This document shows positions 22,185-26,759 of a stretch of 37,475 nucleotides of DNA, in pieces. The notes beneath the pieces were generated by a model, which did not search any database, was not told where the DNA came from, and worked only from the letters and a program-made list of their open reading frames with translations. Position numbers and translations under genes: made by a program. Origin of the DNA: a virus. The stretch lies in IMG/VR virus record IMGVR_UViG_3300033153_005764, positions 1 to 37,475 of that record; one strand, written 5' to 3'. Positions within the stretch are counted from its first letter, which is position 1. Each line of letters opens with the position of its first letter.

Positions 22185-22483
22185 GTCAAATCCATATCAC
22201 AACCGCATTTGTTGCAGATGGGATTTCCACATTCTGCTATCTTCGCGTAGGACCGGCGGACGTTCCAACCGCACTCCGGGCAATTCCAGATTCGATACAT
22301 CACTGTCTGATCCATACGGGTACTTTCCGCCTCAAGAGCCGCTGCCAAAGCCAGTGCTTCGCCCCGGTCAAGATATAGAGTTACTTGAACAGCACTATCC
22401 TTATTCTTGGCAAGAATTCGGACTTCCTCGCTGGGCCACAATCTTCCAACGTCAACCGTCCCGTACCGTAATTCAAGTTTCAT
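22181..22483 (-). CDS. Zinc-binding small protein
   Basis: 100 residues from the ATG at 22483. The N-terminal 60 residues look like an alpha/beta domain (KLELRYGTVDVGRLWP, VQVTLYLDRGEALALAAALE). The C-terminus has CPECGW and PICNKCGC ligands. The protein at 25745-25909 shares the C-terminal layout (CPECDW, then AECG, PVCEKC), so the two may be related. The stop is embedded in the -35 box of promoter PE. Confidence 0.72.
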   Translation of the reverse strand: MKLELRYGTVDVGRLWPSEEVRILAKNKDSAVQVTLYLDRGEALALAAALEAESTRMDQTVMYRIWNCPECGWNVRRSYAKIAECGNPICNKCGCDMDLT

Positions 22484-22490
22484 CGGTCTA

Positions 22491-22547
22491 TCATTCTGCC
22501 TTGGGGAAAATCTCCAGAATCTTCTTGTATGCTTTATCAAAGGTCAT
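22491..22547 (-). pseudogene. 18-aa truncated copy of the MTFDEAY gene
   Basis: The ORF reads MTFDKAYKKILEIFPKAE and stops. It matches the first 17 residues of the 47-aa gene at 22990-23133 (MTFDEAYDKILKIFPHA) at 13 positions, so it is a paralogue cut short after the first helix. It retains a GGAGAATAAAATA leader and a TAATG overlap with the upstream stop, so it may still be translated. A broken copy is the simpler reading; a functional short version is possible. Confidence 0.6.
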
Positions 22548-22732
22548 TATTTTATTCTCCATGATGCTTCTAGGAACGGTAACAGAGTTTTCAAGTATTC
22601 CAATGCTGATTCTAATGTATTGTAACATTGTGTTCCAGCATTCGACTGCACGATCCAATAGAATCGACTATCTATTTGTCGTTGCCGATATTCGATTGTA
22701 ACAGCAAATTTCGTTTCTAACGGGGCCAACAT
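22547..22732 (-). CDS. Hypothetical small protein
   Basis: 61 residues from the ATG at 22732 with GGAGGACAG upstream. The sequence is beta-alpha in style: KFAVTIEYRQRQ, FYWIVQSNAGTQC, then a helix LESALEYLKTLLPFLEASW. It could be a single small alpha/beta unit. No family known. Its TAA shares a base with the ATG of the truncated MTFDKAY ORF. Confidence 0.7.
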   Translation of the reverse strand: MLAPLETKFAVTIEYRQRQIDSRFYWIVQSNAGTQCYNTLESALEYLKTLLPFLEASWRIK

Positions 22733-22773
22733 TTTTCTGTCCTCCGACCATTTCCGTGGCATCGCGGATATGG

Positions 22774-22947
22774 TCAATTTTCAGCTTCGGCAATTGCCTT
22801 ACGAGCGGCGGTACAATCGTCTAAACAACGTGCTTGTATAAAATCACTACAAACAAAATCCTTTGGTAGAGTCGCCGGGTGTTCTGGTAGTGATGTCGGG
22901 TGCTCTACCCAATAAAGCATCACTTTACATGCTTCTAACAGAGTCAT
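22774..22947 (-). CDS. Hypothetical small protein with cysteines
   Basis: 57 residues from the ATG at 22947 with GGAGGATAG upstream. It starts MTLLEACKVMLYWVEHP and ends LDDCTAARKAIAEAEN, with four Cys in all but not in CxxC pairs. Mostly helical. No family recognised. It lies between the intact and the truncated MTFDEAY paralogues. Confidence 0.68.
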   Translation of the reverse strand: MTLLEACKVMLYWVEHPTSLPEHPATLPKDFVCSDFIQARCLDDCTAARKAIAEAEN

Positions 22948-22989
22948 TATTCTATCCTCCAACCATTTTGCGTACGTCCGCAATATGGT

Positions 22990-23133
22990 CTATTCCTCCG
23001 GTAAATCGACCACATTTTCATGGTCGTCTAGGGTGCAGTCGGTGTAGATAATCAACTGCCCACAAGTTTCCTCATTGCAGGTTGCATGGGGGAAGATTTT
23101 CAGAATCTTATCATATGCTTCGTCAAAGGTCAT
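22990..23133 (-). CDS. 47-aa MTFDEAY phage protein
   Basis: 47 residues from the ATG at 23133, just after AAGGAGAACGGAACA; promoter PF lies 23 bases upstream. The sequence MTFDEAYDKILKIFPHAT, then EETCGQLIIYTDCT and an acidic tail follow a plan I recall from many phage genomes: a helix starting TFDEAY, FP.A, then GQLVIYT. The function of that group is unknown. It is the first gene of its cluster and has a truncated paralogue 440 bases downstream. Confidence 0.75.
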   Translation of the reverse strand: MTFDEAYDKILKIFPHATCNEETCGQLIIYTDCTLDDHENVVDLPEE

Positions 23134-23156
23134 TGTTCCGTTCTCCTTCTATTTAC

Positions 23157-23185
23157 AGTATACGATATAAATCCACCAAAAGCAA
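23157..23185 (-). promoter_or_regulatory. RTRTCG-class promoter PF (leftward)
   Basis: Minus strand TTGCTT (23185-23180), 17-base spacer ending ATATCG, then TATACT (23162-23157). Upstream of the -35 box is a 7-bp inverted repeat, AAATCTA (23184-23190) and TAGATTT (23194-23200), which could be an operator. Confidence 0.8.
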
Positions 23186-23198
23186 ATCTATTTTAGAT

Positions 23199-23471
23199 TT
23201 ATCTCCCTACTCGCCGGTCAATATCCTCAACTGTATACTGATCCCTATTCAGTCCCGGGCCGGGCAAAGTCTTGGCTCGAACCTGATAGGCATTGCCTAT
23301 AAGCCGGTCCAGGTAGGCATCCCGCCGGGCTTCAGATAAAAAAACGGGATAAGGAACGTGTCGTCTACCCATGCGGCGGTTTTGTTCCCGTAAACGAGCT
23401 AGGGCGAATGCCTCGCACTCTCGATCCCGTCTCTGCTGTTCTCTGTCCAGAAAAATTCTATTCCGAGCCAT
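23199..23471 (-). CDS. Arg-rich helical protein
   Basis: 90 residues from the ATG at 23471 with GGAGAA upstream. Nearly a quarter of the residues are Arg (DREQQRRDRECEAF, LREQNRRMGRRHVP), with a charged-helix character and a C-terminal VEDIDRRVGR. Likely a nucleic-acid-binding protein from charge alone. No family is recognised. It is the second gene of the cluster starting at 23662. Confidence 0.7.
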   Translation of the reverse strand: MARNRIFLDREQQRRDRECEAFALARLREQNRRMGRRHVPYPVFLSEARRDAYLDRLIGNAYQVRAKTLPGPGLNRDQYTVEDIDRRVGR

Positions 23472-23476
23472 GAGAA

Positions 23477-23662
23477 TTATTCTCCATCGGGCCAGTGCAA
23501 CGGCTGAATCGTCCCGTTCCGAAATACCCGGATTTCCATAGGCTTGACTGATTCACGTTTTGCCTTTTGTCGTTGTCGGTACGCTTTACTTGCCCGACGA
23601 CGTGCTTCACGTCCCTTGGCGGAACGGTTATACTTCAGTTGTGCTAGTTGCCTTTTATTCAT
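23477..23662 (-). CDS. 61-aa Lys/Arg-rich protein
   Basis: 61 residues beginning MNKRQLAQLKYNRSAKGREA, then RRRASKAYRQRQKAKRES and a short beta-like end (MEIRVFRNGTIQPLHW). The first 40 residues form a very basic helix that could bind nucleic acid. The ATG at 23662 is only eight bases after the -10 box of promoter PG, so the transcript would be nearly leaderless, and no Shine-Dalgarno site would be included. Confidence 0.7.
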   Translation of the reverse strand: MNKRQLAQLKYNRSAKGREARRRASKAYRQRQKAKRESVKPMEIRVFRNGTIQPLHWPDGE

Positions 23663-23670
23663 CTATTCCC

Positions 23671-23699
23671 ATTGTACGATATAAAATCGGTTTTGTCAA
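23671..23699 (-). promoter_or_regulatory. RTRTCG-class promoter PG (leftward)
   Basis: Minus strand TTGACA (23699-23694), 17-base spacer ending ATATCG, then TACAAT (23676-23671). It reads out of the long non-coding block into the gene at 23662. Confidence 0.8.
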
Positions 23700-23716
23700 G
23701 AGAGAATCTATGATTG

Positions 23717-23781
23717 TCTATTACGGTCTATCACGCGAAAACGGGGCAAAAACCGTCATAGACCGTAATAGATTTTGCCCC
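23717..23781 (+). repeat. Interleaved inverted repeats (pseudoknot order)
   Basis: A 15-bp perfect inverted repeat, TCTATTACGGTCTAT (23717-23731) with ATAGACCGTAATAGA (23758-23772), interleaves with a 9-bp pair, GGGGCAAAA (23743-23751) with TTTTGCCCC (23773-23781). The order A-B-A'-B' is that of an H-type pseudoknot if transcribed; only one of the two could form as a simple hairpin. No gene covers it. Confidence 0.75.
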
Positions 23782-24022
23782 AAACACGACCACAATGATA
23801 CATCTACCCAACGTAAAATAAGGACTTACGATCCGATAATAAAATCAGACGCCATAGTTATATCCTTGTCCCACCAGTATTTCCAAAGTTCAGAGCCAAT
23901 AGAAGTAACATTTGGCTCTGTTATATCTATACCCCATAAGTACTTAGCCCATTTGGTCGCGTACTGGGGGGGGCCTACTCCTGCTGTATACGAAAGCACG
24001 AGTATAAACTAAACCATTTAGA

Positions 24023-24118
24023 TTCTATACTTCTATACTTTTATACTTTTATACATTCTATGCTATCTATACGTCTATCTGTACTATCTATATTATCTGT
24101 ATTATCTGTATTATCTTT
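24023..24118 (+). repeat. AT-rich tandem short repeats
   Basis: Five 8-base units in tandem (TTCTATAC twice, TTTTATAC twice, ATTCTATG) run from 24023 to 24062, and 9-base ATTATCTGT units recur at 24092, 24101 and, altered, 24110. The whole tract is about three quarters A+T. It could be a DNA-unwinding element. Confidence 0.6.
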
Positions 24119-24387
24119 TCTAGTTATACCGATTGTAATATTACTTCAATTTTATTGCATGTTTTCCAGCTTTCAAATCGTTGCCCCATATCTTCATTTA
24201 TCTATCGACCAATATCTAAACAAGTATAGAATATAGATAGAGTTATAGCGGCCCCGATATAATAGTACATCAGAGCCAATATGGGTTATCGGACGTACTT
24301 CATGGCCACTATGATACAAGAATCTAAACGGAGTTCTATACAACTCGATCCAGAATCAAGACCTACAAAACGGTCCCGATAAATACT

Positions 24388-24434
24388 TGCCCCGTAAAGA
24401 GTTCGGGATAATCTATACAACTCTCTACGGGGCA
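24388..24434 (+). repeat. 16-bp near-perfect inverted repeat
   Basis: TGCCCCGTAAAGAGTT (24388-24403) pairs with AACTCTCTACGGGGCA (24419-24434) at 15 of 16 positions around a 15-base loop. No U-run follows on either strand, so it is not a standard terminator. A related motif, CTATACAACTC, occurs in its loop/right arm and again near 24336-24346. Confidence 0.65.
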
Positions 24435-24478
24435 TACAGATAACAGAGCCAAATCATACAGTATCGTCGATCAACGCA

Positions 24479-24556
24479 TCAACGATATGCCGACCAGTAA
24501 GCAACGACTTCCCAATATCCTACCCGATACATTGTGCGTGTTAGTGCCTTGGGCAT
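24479..24556 (-). CDS. 25-aa ORF, possibly truncated
   Basis: Reads MPKALTRTMYRVGYWEVVAY then WSAYR and stops. The ATG at 24556 has AAGGGAGAAAAATA directly upstream, the same start cassette as its neighbours, which argues for translation. YRVGYWE resembles the first strand of small phage YRVTY-type proteins, so this may be the N-terminal remnant of a longer one. It is the last ORF before the non-coding block. Confidence 0.45.
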   Translation of the reverse strand: MPKALTRTMYRVGYWEVVAYWSAYR

Positions 24557-24572
24557 TATTTTTCTCCCTTGT

Positions 24573-24782
24573 CTAGTCGTCCCACGAATATAAAGCCGGA
24601 AAATACGTTTTGTAATAACAGTTCCCGACATCGTTGTCGGCTTGAATCGCCTTGTCCGGGAAATCTCTGACGTATTGCGGATGCAATAACTGATTCCGGA
24701 TGCTGGTACGGTGTCCCGGTTTTCCGGCGGCTTTCCATGCCCGATCTCGATTTTGTCGATTCATAAAAGTCGGTGCAAACAT
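24573..24782 (-). CDS. Conserved small phage protein (YSWDD end)
   Basis: 69 residues from the ATG at 24782, preceded by GGAAGGGAG. NRQNRDRAWKAAGKPGHRTS, then IRNQLLHPQYVRDFPD and a Tyr-rich end YYKTYFPALYSWDD form a pattern I have seen in unnamed phage proteins. The role is unknown; the basic N-terminal helix may bind nucleic acid. An overlapping ORF shifted by one frame (24556-24738) is a shadow. Confidence 0.75.
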   Translation of the reverse strand: MFAPTFMNRQNRDRAWKAAGKPGHRTSIRNQLLHPQYVRDFPDKAIQADNDVGNCYYKTYFPALYSWDD

Positions 24783-24798
24783 TGTTTTTTCTCCCTTC

Positions 24799-24861
24799 CT
24801 ATATTAGCATCATACAATACGCCAGTATGATGTACCATAACATTCGAGTTATTTTTTTCAT
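24799..24861 (-). CDS. 20-aa membrane peptide
   Basis: The ORF is MKKITRMLWYIILAYCMMLI. It begins by an ATGA overlap with the preceding 21-aa ORF, has a basic start and one hydrophobic span, and stops just before the Shine-Dalgarno site of the next gene. No promoter or separate ribosome site is seen, so it would rely on coupling. Very small; translation is plausible, not proven. Confidence 0.5.
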   Translation of the reverse strand: MKKITRMLWYIILAYCMMLI

Positions 24862-24923
24862 GCTGATAGCCATGCTAAGAATCCGCCAATGATTATCCCG
24901 ACCAGACAGTAAATATACCACAT
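24858..24923 (-). CDS. 21-aa membrane peptide
   Basis: The 21-residue ORF reads MWYIYCLVGIIIGG then FLAWLSA: one transmembrane helix with a Gly-containing centre and almost no soluble part. AAGGGAG lies about 10 bases before the ATG at 24923, inside the end of the preceding gene, and the stop is coupled to a second membrane peptide. Its position in a tight chain of small genes supports it being real. Confidence 0.55.
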   Translation of the reverse strand: MWYIYCLVGIIIGGFLAWLSA

Positions 24924-24927
24924 GATT

Positions 24928-25086
24928 CTAATCTCCCTTCCGATAGGTTGACCGAGAAGTCAACGGGCCAGACGATGTACTGACAGGCTCGTATCCGGCA
25001 TTCTCCAGCATTGCCTTGCGTATTTCAGCCCGACGGATACTTCTCTCCGATCGCCAATCGACCGTGATGTACTCAAGTTTTTTCAT
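24928..25086 (-). CDS. 52-aa early protein
   Basis: 52 residues from the ATG at 25086, preceded by TAGGGAGATCGGGACG. It reads MKKLEYITVDWRSERSIRR, then EIRKAMLENAGYEPV and a Ser/Thr-rich tail. The middle is a basic amphipathic helix. Not a known family to me. Its last codons carry the ribosome site for the 21-aa membrane peptide, which starts four bases after its stop. Confidence 0.6.
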   Translation of the reverse strand: MKKLEYITVDWRSERSIRRAEIRKAMLENAGYEPVSTSSGPLTSRSTYRKGD

Positions 25087-25145
25087 CGTCCCGATCTCCC
25101 TAGGGGCGTCCTTGCCCTTGCCAACTCGTCCATGCTATCGGCGGA

Positions 25146-25463
25146 TTAGTCTTGCACGTAATCCGGTGTCAACTCCGCCCGGAGTAACTCGTAGCCGATG
25201 TATGAGGCATGTTCAAGACTCATTGCCGGCATCAAGTCCTTATTGAACCGGGTTATCGCTTTACGAATGGCGTTCGCCGATCCTTGCCACGACCGTATCG
25301 GTTCATTGTCGCTTGACCGCATAAGGTCCGCCCGGACTTCGACGATTGTTCCGGCGATACCCTTATGAACCGATTCTTTGGCGATGCGATGAATGATAAC
25401 GTAAACGCCGCTATCGTCCAACTCGCACTCCACGTCTTGAACATGTTCGATTTCCCATGCCAT
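25146..25463 (-). CDS. Hypothetical alpha/beta protein
   Basis: 105 residues from the ATG at 25463, preceded by CAGGAGAATAGGATT. The first 50 residues look beta-rich and acidic (IEHVQDVECELDDSGVYVII, then GIAGTIVEVRADL); the rest is helical (SANAIRKAITRFNKD, EHASYIGYELLRAEL). No motif identified. The start cassette is nearly identical to that of the next gene upstream, at 25664. Confidence 0.7.
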   Translation of the reverse strand: MAWEIEHVQDVECELDDSGVYVIIHRIAKESVHKGIAGTIVEVRADLMRSSDNEPIRSWQGSANAIRKAITRFNKDLMPAMSLEHASYIGYELLRAELTPDYVQD

Positions 25464-25484
25464 AATCCTATTCTCCTGTTAGCC

Positions 25485-25664
25485 TTATTCTTTTGCCACA
25501 AGAACGCACCATGATTGCCGGCTATTATCGCCCCTATTGTCGGTATCTATCTTGGCGATATATGTAATGCCGGGATCGCAGTTTGTCTCTAGTAAATATA
25601 CGTGGCGGATTCTCTTTGCTCTTTGTTTGGAAACTCCAAAAGCGATAACGGTTAGTTTTGCCAT
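25485..25664 (-). CDS. 59-aa small protein
   Basis: I take the ATG at 25664, which follows AAGGGAGAATAGGATT, the same cassette as at 25463. An in-frame ATG at 25745 would add 27 basic residues and couple by TAATG to the preceding stop, but has no ribosome site of its own. The protein reads AKLTVIAFGVSKQRAKRIRH, then TNCDPGITYIAKIDTD and SRQSWCVLVAKE, alternating beta strands and a basic helix. Family unknown. Confidence 0.68.
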   Translation of the reverse strand: MAKLTVIAFGVSKQRAKRIRHVYLLETNCDPGITYIAKIDTDNRGDNSRQSWCVLVAKE

Positions 25665-25744
25665 AATCCTATTCTCCCTTCTAATAGGTTCTCTCATAGC
25701 GTCAACCGTTGCCCAACCTTCATTACGTCGCGGTCGCTTAGCCA

Positions 25745-25909
25745 TTATTCATTCCCTTCGTAGGTTCGTAGTGCATCGTCAAGAACCATATCGGACGAGC
25801 ATTTTTCACATACTGGTCCGCCACATTCGGCAAGGTCCAGATAGGACCAACCGATTGTCCAATCACACTCTGGACAATCCCATCGAAGTTTTGTATCAAC
25901 TTCCATCAT
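25745..25909 (-). CDS. 54-aa zinc-binding protein
   Basis: 54 residues from the first of two tandem ATGs (25909, 25906), with GAAGGGAGAAC upstream. WDCPECDWTIGW, AECGGPVCEKC provide at least four ligands. The same arrangement, CPECGW then AECGNPICNKC, ends the protein at 22181-22483, so the two share a zinc module. It is the first gene after promoter PI. Confidence 0.7.
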   Translation of the reverse strand: MMEVDTKLRWDCPECDWTIGWSYLDLAECGGPVCEKCSSDMVLDDALRTYEGNE

Positions 25910-25926
25910 GTTCTCCCTTCTCTAGT

Positions 25927-25955
25927 ACCATACGATACAATCGACGCCAAGGCAA
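25927..25955 (-). promoter_or_regulatory. RTRTCG-class promoter PI (leftward)
   Basis: Minus strand TTGCCT (25955-25950), 17-base spacer ending GTATCG, then TATGGT (25932-25927). The -35 box overlaps a 7-bp palindrome, GGCAAAT-CT-ATTTGCC (25951-25966), a possible operator that also spans the stop of the upstream 30-aa gene. Confidence 0.7.
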
Positions 25956-25957
25956 AT

Positions 25958-26050
25958 CTATTTGCCCAACTCTTTGCCTTTATGGTGCGGTCGCTTGTGT
26001 GCTTTGCGGATTGCTTCTAATGCTTCCTCATTTATCGGTCTAGTTTTCAT
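25958..26050 (-). CDS. 30-aa basic peptide
   Basis: The ORF is MKTRPINEEALEAIRKAH followed by KRPHHKGKELGK. The ATG at 26050 is preceded by GACAAGAACA and lies about 30 bases from the predicted start of promoter PJ. A short helix followed by a His/Lys tail; no family. As the first leftward gene after the divergent control region it would be among the earliest transcripts. Its small size keeps confidence moderate. Confidence 0.5.
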   Translation of the reverse strand: MKTRPINEEALEAIRKAHKRPHHKGKELGK

Positions 26051-26084
26051 TGTTCTTGTCCTTATTCTGTCCCGTTCTACTCGT

Positions 26085-26113
26085 ACCATACGACATTATT
26101 TCCCATGATGCAA
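26085..26113 (-). promoter_or_regulatory. RTRTCG-class promoter PJ (leftward, outermost)
   Basis: Minus strand TTGCAT (26113-26108), 17-base spacer ending ATGTCG, then TATGGT (26090-26085). It is the first leftward promoter beside the divergent region. Confidence 0.7.
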
Positions 26114-26433
26114 ATATATTTCCGATATTTTTCAGTTTTTCTTTGGAATCATGTATAAATAGGTTTGGGGTATTCCCGGTTTGTAGATAGACTAGGGATA
26201 ATGTACTAGTCGTATGGGATATAGGGTTTGGCTTGTTTATCCGGTTTGGGCGGAGTATACCGGGTATGACCTTTTGCTTTTGTGTCAGCGACCGGGACTC
26301 TTATTATCATCACCAGAAAATCTACAAAAATCTAGCTTCGTAGTTTAAACGCAACTTGACGCTGGCTGTCGAAACCTGTAAGAAAGTGACGTGTATTGAC
26401 AGTTACCGGCAATATGTTGTTGGCAGAAAGTCC
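26114..26433 (+). other. Divergent intergenic control region
   Basis: About 320 bases with no convincing gene, between the leftward promoter PJ and the rightward promoter PR. It contains GGTTTGG-type motifs, with CCGGTTTG at about 26177 and 26240, and partial inverted repeats around CGGTTTG...TATACCG. An ORF from 26345 to 26617 on the minus strand reads through PR and has no start signal. These repeats could be operator sites. Strand is nominal. Confidence 0.55.
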
Positions 26434-26462
26434 TTGACACGGCCCCTCGGATATGGTATAAT
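26434..26462 (+). promoter_or_regulatory. Consensus sigma70-type promoter PR (rightward, late operon)
   Basis: TTGACA (26434-26439) and TATAAT (26457-26462) are separated by exactly 17 bases: a perfect consensus. Predicted start near 26469 gives a leader of about 18 bases to the GTG at 26487. It heads the rightward structural operon and lacks the RTRTCG box. Confidence 0.85.
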
Positions 26463-26486
26463 AGAGTATGAGGAATCGGAGAAGAA

Positions 26487-26759
26487 GTGAAAATACCGCG
26501 ATCATGGATTAATCGACTGGTAGAAGTTGCCTTTGAGGACCACGTTGAAAATAGTAAAAGTGGTCTTCCTCTTATTGAAGCACGAGGACGACTTACGTCT
26601 ATCGGGCGGAAATACATACGGATTCTAGCCTGGGAATGTGTTAATGATCCCGATATAGCAAATGGAACAACGAGTTTTCAGATTATAAAATCTACGATTG
26701 AGACTATAAATCTTTTAGATGTAGTAGATTGTGTACACCAGAATAATGACAAAGTATAA
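26487..26759 (+). CDS. First rightward gene, hypothetical
   Basis: 90 residues starting at GTG 26487, with GGAG five bases upstream and promoter PR just before. It is mixed alpha/beta with no recognised motif: WINRLVEVAFEDHVEN, then a basic RGRLTSIGRKYIRIL and a C-terminal helix TIETINLLDVVD. Its end overlaps the protease start by 14 bases. As the first gene of the rightward operon it could be regulatory or structural; nothing decides. Confidence 0.65.
   Translation: MKIPRSWINRLVEVAFEDHVENSKSGLPLIEARGRLTSIGRKYIRILAWECVNDPDIANGTTSFQIIKSTIETINLLDVVDCVHQNNDKV

Larger units (their letters stand above)
23700..24478 (+). other. Non-coding block: candidate origin / structured-RNA region
   Basis: About 780 bases without a convincing gene on either strand; the ORFs present have no start signal and low-complexity translations. 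It holds an interleaved inverted repeat (23717-23781), a 9-bp hairpin CAGAGCCAA/TTGGCTCTG (23891-23920), two more direct CAGAGCCAA copies (24271-24279, 24444-24452), AT-rich tandem repeats (24023-24118) and a 16-base near-perfect inverted repeat (24388-24434). Repeated short motifs next to an AT-rich tract are typical of replication origins with initiator sites, but structured RNAs are equally possible. Strand is nominal. Confidence 0.6.

Noticed and set aside
22135-22701. 188-aa rightward ORF
   Set aside because: Antisense shadow of several well-supported leftward small genes, low-complexity and without a start signal.
24809-24842. Possible leftward promoter before the gene at 24573-24782
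   Set aside because: TATGAT and TATTGT are present but no acceptable -35 at proper spacing; the gene is better explained by the operon starting at 25909.
25088-25137. 16-codon ORF MDELARARTPLGRSGR
   Set aside because: No Shine-Dalgarno site and too short to judge, though its stop overlaps the next ATG.
26468-26512. 14-codon leader-peptide-like ORF starting ATGAGG after promoter PR
   Set aside because: No ribosome site, overlaps the start of the 90-aa gene in another frame, and no attenuator follows.
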